From Marinobacter persicus (lineage in GTDB: Bacteria; Pseudomonadota; Gammaproteobacteria; Pseudomonadales; Oleiphilaceae), in contig NZ_FOSC01000009.1 in assembly GCF_900114155.1 (NCBI RefSeq), positions 62,001 through 126,000 of the forward strand: 64,000 nucleotides of DNA. Direction: 5' to 3'. The position numbers and the translations under genes were made by a program. Positions 55,903 to 64,000 of the stretch are shown here, piece by piece. A model generated the notes under the pieces. It did no database searches. It was not told the origin of the DNA and saw nothing but the letters and a program-made list of their open reading frames with translations. The stretch's first letter is position 1. Each line of letters begins with the position of its first letter.

Positions 55903-57263
55903 TAGGCCACCGGTTCTCGCATGGTGACAAACTCCTCGGCCGAGGTCGGGTGAATACCCAGTGTGGCATCAAACTGGGCCTTGGTTGCACCGGCCTTGAT
56001 AGCCACCGCCAGACCCTGGGTAATCTCTCCGGCATCCGGGCCGACCATGTGGGCACCGAGAACCTGATCGGTGTTCTTGTCGACCACCAGTTTCATCAGG
56101 CTACGTTCGTCCCGGCCGCTGAGGGTGTATTTCATGGGCCGGAATTCCGAACGGTAGATCTTCAACGAGTGTCCGGCGTCTTTGGCCTCCTGCTCGGTCA
56201 AGCCGACGGTGCCAATATTGGGCTGGCAAAACACGGCCGTGGGAATGGCACTGTAGTCCATCTCCCCCTGGCCATCGCCGTACAAGCGCCGTGACAACAC
56301 CATCGCCTGGGCCAGCGCCACCGGCGTCAGCTGCGGGGTGCCGATGACATCGCCCAGGGCGTAGATGGAAGGCACCGCAGTCTGGAAATAGTCATCCACC
56401 TGGACATGCCCGGAGGCATTCAGCTCAACCCCCAGATCGGTCAGGCCCAGGCCATCCACCAACGCGCGGCGGCCGGTTGCGGCCATGATCAGGCCGGTTT
56501 CCAGTGTATCGCCATTATTCAGCTTGGCCTGGTAACCCCTGTCTGCCTGTTCGACCGATTCGATGGTGACGTTGAAGCGCAGGTCAACCCCTTTCTTCCG
56601 CATTTCCTGTTCGGTAAAGCGGCGAATGTCGTCATCAAAGCCCCGAAGGAACAGATCCCCCCGGTACAGTAACGTGGTTTCAACGCCCAGCCCCGCCAGA
56701 ATGCCGGCAAATTCAACCGCGATATACCCGCCGCCCCAGACTGTGGCGTGGCGTGGCAATTGCGGCAGATAAAACATCTCGTTAGAGGTAAGCAGGTGCT
56801 CTCTGCCAGGGATGTCGGGTATCACAGGCCAACTACCAGTGGCCACGGTGATCCGCTCGCTTGAATAGGTTGTATCCCCGACCCGGACCGTGTTCGGGTC
56901 GTCCAGGCTGGCAGTGCCTTCGATGATATCCACGCCTGCATTGGCAAGCAGACGGCCGTAAATGCCGTTCAAACGCTCAATTTCCGCGTTTTTGTTGGAG
57001 ACCAGTGTCGGCCAGTCAAAGCTGACATCATCGACCGGTATCTGCCAACCATAACCCGCGGCGTCTTCCAGCTCTTCATGAACATGGGCGCCATAGACAA
57101 ACAGTTTTTTCGGCACACAGCCGACGTTGACACAGGTACCACCAAGATGCCGGGATTCCACTACCGCGACACGTGCGCCACGCTGGGCAGACATTCTGGC
57201 CAGCCGCACTCCTCCGGAGCCGGCACCAATCACAATCAGATCGTAATCAAAGTTGTCAGACAC
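55902..57263 (-). CDS. gor: Glutathione-disulfide reductase
   Basis: FAD- and NADPH-dependent reductase of 453 residues. FAD fold GAGSGG is at residues 13-18, redox-active disulfide CVNVGC at 44-49 (flanked by [15 protein letters not shown]), second fold [13 protein letters not shown] near 175, and the active-site His in the C-terminal [12 protein letters not shown]. The length matches E. coli Gor (450). It reduces oxidised glutathione in the cytoplasm. Confidence 0.95.
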   Translation of the reverse strand: MSDNFDYDLIVIGAGSGGVRLARMSAQRGARVAVVESRHLGGTCVNVGCVPKKLFVYGAHVHEELEDAAGYGWQIPVDDVSFDWPTLVSNKNAEIERLNGIYGRLLANAGVDIIEGTASLDDPNTVRVGDTTYSSERITVATGSWPVIPDIPGREHLLTSNEMFYLPQLPRHATVWGGGYIAVEFAGILAGLGVETTLLYRGDLFLRGFDDDIRRFTEQEMRKKGVDLRFNVTIESVEQADRGYQAKLNNGDTLETGLIMAATGRRALVDGLGLTDLGVELNASGHVQVDDYFQTAVPSIYALGDVIGTPQLTPVALAQAMVLSRRLYGDGQGEMDYSAIPTAVFCQPNIGTVGLTEQEAKDAGHSLKIYRSEFRPMKYTLSGRDERSLMKLVVDKNTDQVLGAHMVGPDAGEITQGLAVAIKAGATKAQFDATLGIHPTSAEEFVTMREPVA

Positions 57264-57323
57264 AGTGACTCCCTTTTATTCATGAATGATGATGCGCGTA
57301 GATTAAGCGGCGCCGTTGGTAAA

Positions 57324-57854
57324 TCAAATAGTTAACGTTAATCGCACCGATACTACCCCGGGCTCGTCGGTCCGGTCCATGGTTGCCTGGTCAATCACCA
57401 CGCCATACTCGTCAAACAACTGTTCAAGCCAGGCAGCCACCTCCGCGAAGGGTGCGGAATCCAGCCAGAGCCGGACACTGTTGTCTCCACCGGGCTCAAA
57501 GCGCTGCAGCGCCAGCTCAGACTCCCGGGCAGTCCGGTTCACCAGAGCCATTAACGCGCGGCCATCGGCTGGTTTATCCGTGCTGCCATTGGTTTGGAAG
57601 GCGTCACCGGCTGCCAGGGAACGGATCGCCGGTTGGTTGGACTGCATCCACGCCAGAAGTTCACGGGCGCTTTTATGCTGCGCGGCTGCCTGTTCTTGAA
57701 ATTGGGCAGCTGGCCGCCAAACCATGAAGTACAAAGCCGCCAGCAACAGGGCGATTGCCAGAACTGACAAAGCTTGTCGGTCCCTGGCGGACAACTGGTC
57801 GTAGCGTGCCAGCAATTGGCCGATAGCCGGATGCTTTTTTAGTTGGGCCCACAT
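57324..57854 (-). CDS. gspM: Type II secretion protein GspM
   Basis: Inner-membrane assembly-platform protein of 176 residues: short cytoplasmic tail, one helix near 28-46 (LSVLAIALLLAALYFMVW), and a periplasmic ferredoxin-like domain. It is the last gene of the leftward operon, and partners GspL, whose stop lies two bases upstream of its start. Confidence 0.9.
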   Translation of the reverse strand: MWAQLKKHPAIGQLLARYDQLSARDRQALSVLAIALLLAALYFMVWRPAAQFQEQAAAQHKSARELLAWMQSNQPAIRSLAAGDAFQTNGSTDKPADGRALMALVNRTARESELALQRFEPGGDNSVRLWLDSAPFAEVAAWLEQLFDEYGVVIDQATMDRTDEPGVVSVRLTLTI

Positions 57855-57856
57855 AA

Positions 57857-59155
57857 TTACTGACCTCCCGAGACAGTCAGACGCCCGCGTGCACCACCCG
57901 CTTCGTTCACCACCGAGCCGATTTCCGCCTGCAGACCGGTTTCACCCAGGCCGTTTCTCAGTCGACTCATGCCCTCATAACTGTCGGCGGTAAGATCAAC
58001 CACCAGCTCGCCACGGTTACGGCTGTAGTTGATGCTGTTGAAGATGACGGACCCCGAATCCGGCAGCCGGTTGAGTTGATCGCCCGTGTGATGAAGCAAT
58101 GTCAGAAACCCGGTCCCCGGGGCCTCATTCTGCATAGCTCTGAGCTGTCCCTGAACAACCCGGCGCACATTGCCAGCGTGGGTACGGGTATCGTCGGGGA
58201 AAACATCGCGATAAACAGCCATAGCCTGCTCTTGTAATTGTCTGGACTGAGTCAGCTGATAAGCCCCCATGCCGATTTCAAGTGCAACCTGTACGGCAAA
58301 CCAGACCGCAACCACTGCCAACAAAGGCTTCCAGCGGGATAAGGTGTTGGCGCCGCTGGTACTGACCGAATACTTACCCTGGCATAGGTCAATGGGCTGG
58401 CACTGTTGCTGGAAACAGGACCAGGCGAGAAAGTCGGTGACCGGGGTGGAAAGAGGTTTCTCCATGATCCGCAGGCATTCGGTTAATCGAGATAAGGCTT
58501 CGATCGCCTTGCCATAACGACCCCGGGCCTGCTCGCCGGCATACAGGTGCACTGGCACCTCCGTCGCCACGCTGTCTGCCGTGGGCTCTGACAGCGTATG
58601 GCCAAAGAGGGGCAGATTGTCGATGGTCAGAGCCAGCCACTCCCCGGTGGCACTCAGCATAAGTACCCGGGAACCGTCGAGGCAGAAGATCCAGCCACGT
58701 TCAGGCCTGGGCAACAGGGCCGCATCCGGGTAAATGGATACCAGCGGCGCATGATGCCAGCCAGAGAACAGGGCTTGCCAATGACTCATGCGGGCCCGGT
58801 CAATCGCACACACCTGAAAACCTGCACCGGTGTGCTGCCCTAAAGCCAGGTGCAGTGTTTCAACATCCTGGGCGACCTGCTCTTCCACCGCATAGGGCAA
58901 GGCCTGAACGATCAGGCGGCTCTGCCTGGCTGGAATATCGGCAAGACAGAAACTGGTCTCCTCCGCCGGCACCAGGCCAACCAGGCCTGCATTTTCCAGG
59001 GCATTTTGCGCGAGAACCCGCTCGATGGCCTGCCGGCTATCGGATTCTCCGCTGGCCCGGACCGCGCCGGAGGCATCCTGCAGCACCCAGCTGAAACGGG
59101 GCTCATCGTTGTCGGCTATGCCTGACAGAGGCCGGACATAAAGGCGGTAAGACAT
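57857..59155 (-). CDS. gspL: Type II secretion protein GspL
   Basis: The protein has 432 residues. Residues 1-240 are the cytoplasmic domain that recruits the GspE ATPase, a single helix follows near 275-297 (VVAVWFAVQVALEIGMGAYQL), and the rest is periplasmic with a ferredoxin-like fold. It starts two bases after the gspK stop. The N-terminus SYRLYVRPLSG matches the family. Confidence 0.9.
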   Translation of the reverse strand: MSYRLYVRPLSGIADNDEPRFSWVLQDASGAVRASGESDSRQAIERVLAQNALENAGLVGLVPAEETSFCLADIPARQSRLIVQALPYAVEEQVAQDVETLHLALGQHTGAGFQVCAIDRARMSHWQALFSGWHHAPLVSIYPDAALLPRPERGWIFCLDGSRVLMLSATGEWLALTIDNLPLFGHTLSEPTADSVATEVPVHLYAGEQARGRYGKAIEALSRLTECLRIMEKPLSTPVTDFLAWSCFQQQCQPIDLCQGKYSVSTSGANTLSRWKPLLAVVAVWFAVQVALEIGMGAYQLTQSRQLQEQAMAVYRDVFPDDTRTHAGNVRRVVQGQLRAMQNEAPGTGFLTLLHHTGDQLNRLPDSGSVIFNSINYSRNRGELVVDLTADSYEGMSRLRNGLGETGLQAEIGSVVNEAGGARGRLTVSGGQ

Positions 59156-59157
59156 GG

Positions 59158-60153
59158 TTATTCCCCTGAGAAAATATAGGGCTCCCTGGTAATCCGATTT
59201 TTCTGCCCGGAGTCGCGGTGTACAGTCCGTACCTCCCCCTCGGCGCTGCGAAACACCCGGCTGACCAGATTAACAACCCGGTCGTCGTAGGTAATGCGCG
59301 AAACCACGTCAAAAAAACGGGTTTGCAGGGTTAACCCGGTCGCCGACAATCCTGTGCCGGACAGTTCGGGAAGGGAAAGAAAAGCACGAATGTCTTCGAA
59401 CCGGCTTTCTTCTCGTTTTGCAATAATAGTCGTGGCAGCAGCTTCGGTCAGGTTTTCATGTAAGGACTGCAACACCGGCCCGGTGGCGGTGTTCACATTG
59501 ATGCCGATACCGGTGTCGGGCAGGGCTGTGACATGAGGAAGTAACTGCTGGTAATAGACTTCGGTCATTCCCTCGATCAGCCGTAACTCGGTAACCGATA
59601 CAAACGGTTGATTAGCCGCGCGAAACGATGGCTGCGCCATCAGATAGGTACCGTCCTCCGCACCATAGCTACTCAATGGCTCGTCGTTCTCATCAATCCA
59701 GTCAATGAGAGCATCCACCCTGAGACCGGTGATGCCCAGAACCTGCAGCAAGCGCTCAAACCGGCCTCTGGCCAGGCTGTCCACCTCACCACGGGCCGAC
59801 ACCAGATCATTGAGGTTCAGCCGCCCGCCAAGGCCGTCAATCTGCACTTCGGCAACGCCGTTTTCATCCAGCGGCAACACCGCCGAGCGCATGGCCCAGA
59901 ACTCATCCAGACTGTCGGCCATGACCCCGCTTTCCCGGTCTTCCTCAAAATCACGCTTCAGTACCTGCCGGGCAAAAGCCTCTGCCCCCAGCGCGATGCT
60001 GTAGCCTTGCTGCTGGGCCAGGTAATGGCCGGCCTTGAACACCTGCAGGCTTTGCTGGCGCACCATTCCAGCAGCCAACATCACCACCAGTGCCATGGCT
60101 AACAGCACCATGATCAGCGCCACCCCCTGTTGGCTATTGCGCGCCGACATCAT
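59158..60153 (-). CDS. gspK: Type II secretion minor pseudopilin GspK
   Basis: Minor pseudopilin of 331 residues capping the pseudopilus. The prepilin leader ends at Gly before VALIMVLLAMALVV (cleavage G|V at about residue 10). Position 5 of the mature form is Met instead of Glu, as is usual for GspK. A calcium-binding loop region (LIDWIDENDEP) is present near 145. Its ATG overlaps the gspJ stop by four bases. Confidence 0.93.
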   Translation of the reverse strand: MMSARNSQQGVALIMVLLAMALVVMLAAGMVRQQSLQVFKAGHYLAQQQGYSIALGAEAFARQVLKRDFEEDRESGVMADSLDEFWAMRSAVLPLDENGVAEVQIDGLGGRLNLNDLVSARGEVDSLARGRFERLLQVLGITGLRVDALIDWIDENDEPLSSYGAEDGTYLMAQPSFRAANQPFVSVTELRLIEGMTEVYYQQLLPHVTALPDTGIGINVNTATGPVLQSLHENLTEAAATTIIAKREESRFEDIRAFLSLPELSGTGLSATGLTLQTRFFDVVSRITYDDRVVNLVSRVFRSAEGEVRTVHRDSGQKNRITREPYIFSGE

Positions 60154-60797
60154 TGGCCTCGTCGTCTATGGAAGTCCGGCAACGCGAACGTCCTTGTTAT
60201 GGCTCCGAATTGTTCGTGTTCCAGAGTGACTTCAATCCCGAGAGGCAGGGGTGTATCCGGTCTTCCTCCCGGCAGCTGGCCGGCCACTACTCCGTCTTTC
60301 GGCCATTGCTGGTACTCTCTGCCTCCGGAATCCAGAAACCTGATCTCAAAGGCTGTTACCTGATTCAGTAACACGACGGCCCTGCCCTGTTCCTCCTGGC
60401 CCTGATCAACCATCGGCCAGTAGTGCCGGCTCAGCTCATTGCCGGTGTACTCCCAGCCGGCCCGTTGAAGGTCACTGCGACGCAAGCCCAGAGGGTTGCG
60501 CCAGCCCTGGCGGGTCAGGATCAACGCAAAACCTTCTTCCCGGGTGGTCAGCGCAGGCTGGACATCGCCGTACGTATCCCGCACGGGCCGGTTAACAATC
60601 TGGGCAAGGTCGCGTTCGAGCAGCAACATGGCTGTTTGCAATCCGTCAAATTGCCCGGCCACCTGGTCAACCCGTTCCCGGGAGTTGACCACGCTGCTGA
60701 TCACCTGCCATGCACCAAGCCCGATCACGGCGGTGATGGCCACGGCAACGAGCACCTCCATCAGGGTGAATCCCAGTTGCTTGCAGGGGCACATCAC
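60150..60797 (-). CDS. gspJ: Type II secretion minor pseudopilin GspJ
   Basis: Minor pseudopilin of 215 residues. Prepilin cleavage follows QLG before FTLMEVLVAVAITAVIG, with Glu at mature position 5. Pairs with GspI and GspK at the pseudopilus tip. ATG overlaps the gspI stop by four bases. Confidence 0.93.
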   Translation of the reverse strand: MMCPCKQLGFTLMEVLVAVAITAVIGLGAWQVISSVVNSRERVDQVAGQFDGLQTAMLLLERDLAQIVNRPVRDTYGDVQPALTTREEGFALILTRQGWRNPLGLRRSDLQRAGWEYTGNELSRHYWPMVDQGQEEQGRAVVLLNQVTAFEIRFLDSGGREYQQWPKDGVVAGQLPGGRPDTPLPLGIEVTLEHEQFGAITRTFALPDFHRRRGQ

Positions 60798-61201
60798 GAC
60801 GAGGCCCCGAGAAACGCGGACAGAGTATGAATGGACGCCGGCTCCGGACGGTCATTCCGATATCTGGCCACGGTGACGTCCACCCGGCGTATGCCGGGCT
60901 CCGGTGTGGCGCTGATACGGGTGGTCACCTGCCATCGATAGCGGCCGTAGTCCACGTCCCTGGTGTTTTGGGAAACCGCTGGCAACCCCTGTTGCAAGCG
61001 CAGCTCGTTAATCTGGTTGTCCGCCAGCCAACTGGCCAGGGTTTTATCACGTATTCGCTCGAAACTACCGATGTAATTGCCACCCACTTCGGCAGCAGCG
61101 GTGGCTATCAGTCCAAATACCAGCAATGCCACCATTACTTCCAGCAGGGTGAAACCGCTGTGCCTTCGTCGAACGGTGGGCAGGATTTCGTGGCTCACCA
61201 T
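60794..61201 (-). CDS. gspI: Type II secretion minor pseudopilin GspI
   Basis: Minor pseudopilin of 135 residues if it starts at ATG 61201 (MVSHEILPTVRR), overlapping the gspH stop; a further upstream start at 61231 would lengthen the leader. The cleavage site is HSG|FTLLEVMVALLVFG, with Glu at mature position 5. Pairs with GspJ. Confidence 0.93.
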   Translation of the reverse strand: MVSHEILPTVRRRHSGFTLLEVMVALLVFGLIATAAAEVGGNYIGSFERIRDKTLASWLADNQINELRLQQGLPAVSQNTRDVDYGRYRWQVTTRISATPEPGIRRVDVTVARYRNDRPEPASIHTLSAFLGASS

Positions 61202-61725
61202 GCGTTGTCCTCCGTACCGGGGCCCCGCCACTGTATGGAGATACCGTCAGCGGCGACCACCAACGGCGGCTCTGATGAGTCTGCCAGGGTAAATTCCAGC
61301 TCAAATGGCGTCGTTTCGCCGCTGGAATAAAACACTATGTCCGGGCGCAGGGTTTTATCATTATCCATCGCCAGCCTGGGCAAGTCGTTTTCAAGATACG
61401 CAGTCAGTACCAGCCAGTCCGGAAAACTGCGGGGCCGGAATAAGCGTTCGGAATACGCGGCCCAGTCTCGCGTCTCGTTCTCGAACGCAACAAACCGATA
61501 TCCGTTTTCTCCAAGCACGAGGCCATATTCCCGGTTGTTCAGAACGGCCTGCTCAGAGGCGGTTTGCATCAACAGATACAGTTCCCGGACCCGTTCGCGC
61601 AGTTCCCGTTGCTGCGAGCCGCCAGCCAGGTTGGCCATGGTCAGTGCGGCCAACAATCCGGCGAGAACCAGCACCACGAGAATTTCAATCAACGTGAAGC
61701 CGGTCAACTGCTGGCGGTGCTTCAC
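61195..61725 (-). CDS. gspH: Type II secretion minor pseudopilin GspH
   Basis: Minor pseudopilin of 176 residues with leader MKHRQQLTG and mature start FTLIEILVVLVLAGLLAAL. Glu is at mature position 5. It links the major pilin fibre to the tip complex. The gspG stop lies six bases upstream. Confidence 0.93.
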   Translation of the reverse strand: MKHRQQLTGFTLIEILVVLVLAGLLAALTMANLAGGSQQRELRERVRELYLLMQTASEQAVLNNREYGLVLGENGYRFVAFENETRDWAAYSERLFRPRSFPDWLVLTAYLENDLPRLAMDNDKTLRPDIVFYSSGETTPFELEFTLADSSEPPLVVAADGISIQWRGPGTEDNAW

Positions 61726-61731
61726 AACGAA

Positions 61732-62199
61732 TTACTTCCCGGTATCCCAAACGCTGATATCGGCATCATCGCCTTCACCGCCTTCCTGGCCATCAGCGCC
61801 ATAGGAGTACAGGTCATACGGACCTTCCACACCGGGGCTTACGTACTGATACTCGTTGCCCCAGGGATCTTCCGGCACACTTTCCATGTAACCGTCGGCA
61901 TTCCAGTTTTTGGGTTCCGGCGAGCCACCAGGCTTGCTGACCAGTGCTTCCAGGCCCTGCTGGGTGGAGGGATAATGGCTATTGTCCAGACGGTAAAGGT
62001 CCAGGGCGTTGGCGATGTTGCTCAATTGGGTTTCCGCGACCGTGACCCGGGCCTGATCGCTGCGGCCCATGATATTGGGGGCGACCACCGCTACCAACAG
62101 GCCCAGAATCACCATCACCACCATGATCTCGATCAGGGTGAAGCCCCGGCCGTGTGTGGGATTAACGTTGAGGGTACTGTTCATCGTTTTGCTCTTCAT
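61732..62199 (-). CDS. gspG: Type II secretion major pseudopilin GspG
   Basis: Major pseudopilin of 155 residues. Leader ends GRG before FTLIEIMVVMVILGLLVA; the mature domain has SHYPSTQQGLEALV and the calcium-loop region EDPWGNEYQYVSPG, as expected for GspG. A second ATG five codons in (MNSTLNV) is an alternative start. Confidence 0.95.
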   Translation of the reverse strand: MKSKTMNSTLNVNPTHGRGFTLIEIMVVMVILGLLVAVVAPNIMGRSDQARVTVAETQLSNIANALDLYRLDNSHYPSTQQGLEALVSKPGGSPEPKNWNADGYMESVPEDPWGNEYQYVSPGVEGPYDLYSYGADGQEGGEGDDADISVWDTGK

Positions 62200-62239
62200 T
62201 GGTTTTGGTCCTTCAGGGTGATCTCCGGTGCGGCGGGCA

Positions 62240-63454
62240 TTAACCCACCAGATTGCTCATATTCAGAATTGGCAGCATGATGGCCAGTACGATGACCAGC
62301 ACCACCACTCCCATCACCAACAGCATCACTGGCTCAAACAGCCCGACAATGGCAGCAATTTTCGACTGCAGGGTGTTTTCCTGCATGCGGGCGGTACGCT
62401 CAAGCATCTGGTCCAGCTCGCCGCTGGTTTCGCCACTGGCGATCATGTGAAGCATCATCGGTGGAAAGTAACCGGTCTGGTCCAGTGCGCGGTGTAATGA
62501 TCCACCTTCGCTGACTTTGCGTGCTGCTTCTCTCAACTGCTGTCGCAGGTAGTCATTAGCCAGCACTTCGCCGGCAATGCGCATGGCCTCAACCAGCGGT
62601 ACGCCACTTGTGGTCAGAATGCTGAGCGTACTGGCATAACGGGCCGTGCTGATTCCTCGTATCATGCCTTTGAGCAAAGGCAGGTGCAGTAACTGTTTAT
62701 GAAACAGAAGCCTGAAACCAGGCTTGTTCATAGCCAGGCGAAAGGCCAGCAATCCGGCAATCAGGGCCGCCAGGAAATACAGCCCCCAATCGGCCAGGAA
62801 GTCCGAAAGCACCAGCATGGCTCGTGTCAGCACTGGCAATTCCTGGCCCTGCCTGAGAAACACTTCAATGATGTCCGGCACCACGTAGGTAAGCAGAAAC
62901 ACGACAATGGCAACGGCGACCACGCTGAGAATGGCCGGATAAATCGCCGCCAACTGGATTTTCTGCCGGGCTTCCTGCCTGGCTTCCGTGTAATCGGCCA
63001 GCCGGTTAAGGACCAGATCAAGATGGCCGGCGTGTTCACCTGCTGACACTGTGGAGCGGTACAAACGAGGAAAGGCGCGAGGAAATTCCGCCAGACTGTC
63101 GGCCAGAGTGTAGCCTTCCATCACCTTCGCCCGGATCGCAATCAGCATGCTCCGTATACGGGGCTTTTCGGTTTGTCGGGCGGCAGCACTCAGGGCCTGC
63201 TCAATGGGAATACCGGCCTGAATCAGCGTTGCCAGTTGGCGGGTCACCAGTGCGAGATCCGGCGTGCTCAAAGCGCCCGGGCGGCTCAGCAGGCTGCCGG
63301 AGCGTAAATGTTGTTCAGTCGTTGGCGCCACAGTCAGGGGAATAAGCCCTCTATCCCGGAGCAACTGGCGAACGGCCCTTGGCGCATCGGCTTCCATAAC
63401 GCCCTGCTTCTGCTTGCCACGGGCATCCAGCGCCTTGTACTCATAAGCAGGCAT
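62240..63454 (-). CDS. gspF: Type II secretion inner-membrane platform protein GspF
   Basis: The protein has 404 residues with start ATG 63454 (MPAYEYKALDARGK), one base after the gspE stop; a longer frame to 63493 overlaps gspE. Two homologous T2SF domains are readable (about 70-195 and 270-395) with three helices. E. coli and other GspF proteins have the same length. It connects the ATPase to the pseudopilus. Confidence 0.95.
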   Translation of the reverse strand: MPAYEYKALDARGKQKQGVMEADAPRAVRQLLRDRGLIPLTVAPTTEQHLRSGSLLSRPGALSTPDLALVTRQLATLIQAGIPIEQALSAAARQTEKPRIRSMLIAIRAKVMEGYTLADSLAEFPRAFPRLYRSTVSAGEHAGHLDLVLNRLADYTEARQEARQKIQLAAIYPAILSVVAVAIVVFLLTYVVPDIIEVFLRQGQELPVLTRAMLVLSDFLADWGLYFLAALIAGLLAFRLAMNKPGFRLLFHKQLLHLPLLKGMIRGISTARYASTLSILTTSGVPLVEAMRIAGEVLANDYLRQQLREAARKVSEGGSLHRALDQTGYFPPMMLHMIASGETSGELDQMLERTARMQENTLQSKIAAIVGLFEPVMLLVMGVVVLVIVLAIMLPILNMSNLVG

Positions 63455-63455
63455 G

Positions 63456-64000
63456 TCACGGGCTCCGGTGTGTGACACGCAGGACTTCTTCAATGGTGGT
63501 CACACCATCGAGAATTTTCCGCACACCGTCGGCGTGAATACTTGGACTGTAGCGGCGTGCTTCCCGCTCCAGATCCAGTTCACCGGCCCGTTTGTGGATC
63601 AGGTGACTGATGTCGTCGTTCACCTCAACCACCTCGTATATGCCGATACGCCCCCGGTAGCCCAATTGGTTACAACGCTCGCACCCCCGGGCTTTAAAGA
63701 TGGTTGGCGGGGTGTCCGGAGGTTGCTGCAGAAACTCGCAGTGCTCCGCGTCAGGGGTGTAGGGTTGGCGGCAATCGGCGCATAACACCCGCACCAGTCG
63801 CTGGGCCACAATACCCACCAGGGACGAGGAAATCAGGAATGGCTCAATGCCCATGTCCATCAGACGCGTGATAGCACCCACGGCACTGTTGGTGTGCAGG
63901 GTGGAAAGCACCAGGTGACCGGTCAGGCTGGCCTGGACCGCTATCTCGGCGGTTTCCAGATCCCGGATTTCGCCAATCATCACCACATCCGGGTCCTGAC
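63456..64000 (-). CDS. gspE: Type II secretion ATPase GspE (5' end cut by window edge)
   Basis: The C-terminal 181 residues are visible. [12 protein letters not shown] is Walker B plus the conserved acidic region, [20 protein letters not shown] the histidine box, and CADCRQ with GCERC a tetracysteine zinc motif that separates GspE from PilB-type relatives lacking it. The C-terminus ends EEVLRVTH. The upstream genes gspC and gspD are not seen in the window. Confidence 0.95.
   Translation of the reverse strand, partial: QDPDVVMIGEIRDLETAEIAVQASLTGHLVLSTLHTNSAVGAITRLMDMGIEPFLISSSLVGIVAQRLVRVLCADCRQPYTPDAEHCEFLQQPPDTPPTIFKARGCERCNQLGYRGRIGIYEVVEVNDDISHLIHKRAGELDLEREARRYSPSIHADGVRKILDGVTTIEEVLRVTHRSP

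Noticed and set aside
55902..57263. Dihydrolipoamide or mercuric reductase instead of glutathione reductase
   Set aside because: The CVNVGC motif, 453-residue length and C-terminal HPTSAEEFV fit glutathione reductase, and there is no N-terminal metal-binding domain.
1..64000. CRISPR arrays, rRNA, tRNA, insertion sequences or prophage
   Set aside because: No regular repeat-spacer array, RNA gene hallmark, transposase or phage structural gene was seen; the tyrosine recombinase stands alone.

Overview
The window looks like chromosomal DNA of a marine gammaproteobacterium, most likely Marinobacter or a close relative. This rests on the gene families together, not on a database search: a compact glycogen cluster, a DabAB inorganic-carbon system, an AcuI/TetR module, a type II secretion operon, PilZ and GGDEF/EAL proteins, and moderately high GC. 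Coding density is high. With the starts chosen here, no gene-free stretch exceeds about 270 bases (the longest is 31887-32156). I see no rRNA, tRNA, CRISPR array, insertion sequence or prophage.

Layout. 1-5.5 kb: a GAF-PAS-GGDEF-EAL signalling protein cut by the left edge, a 51-residue membrane protein, a crotonase pseudogene, a coupled ABC-2 exporter with a DUF192 protein, and an unknown anchored protein. 5.5-9.7 kb: a three-gene PhnD/PhnC/PhnE-like ABC importer, divergent from a glycosyltransferase that matches the selenosugar synthase family SenB. This is a candidate selenium uptake and selenosugar locus. 9.7-18 kb: a PilZ-like protein, a GNAT-nitrilase fusion, a chemoreceptor behind a textbook FliA promoter, an orphan periplasmic binding protein, RecQ and a PlsC-type acyltransferase. 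18-28.4 kb: glycogen metabolism as two divergent operons, glgB-glgA-glgP leftward and glgC-GH57-malQ rightward. 28.5-31.3 kb: a PilZ protein, an SDR, a bidirectional terminator and TrkH.

31.4 kb: a sequence matching the E. coli dif chromosome-dimer-resolution site at 26 of 28 positions places this window in the replication terminus. Nearby are an exported SecD-head-like protein and a tyrosine recombinase with a loxP-like inverted repeat upstream. 33.5-38.6 kb: a CDF metal exporter, then a TetR-acuI-MFS module with the same operator in front of both tetR and acuI (the tetR transcript is predicted leaderless), and a zinc alcohol dehydrogenase. 38.7-43.6 kb: fabH and the sulfate importer sbp-cysTWA; a 13-bp perfect hairpin buries the sbp ribosome binding site. 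43.6-48.6 kb: dabA-dabB with a divergent LysR regulator. 48.7-51 kb: a GntR regulator coupled to an SBF-family symporter, and a J-like membrane protein. 51.1-55.9 kb: an operon of TonB receptor, ABC_sub_bind protein and a sensor 'kinase' that lacks its phosphoacceptor histidine. 55.9-64 kb: glutathione reductase, then the type II secretion operon gspE-F-G-H-I-J-K-L-M, transcribed leftward and cut in gspE by the right edge.

The best candidates for something new are the SenB/selenium-importer pair, the TonB/ABC_sub_bind/pseudokinase triad, the SD-sequestering hairpin before sbp, and the recombinase with its own inverted repeat beside dif.
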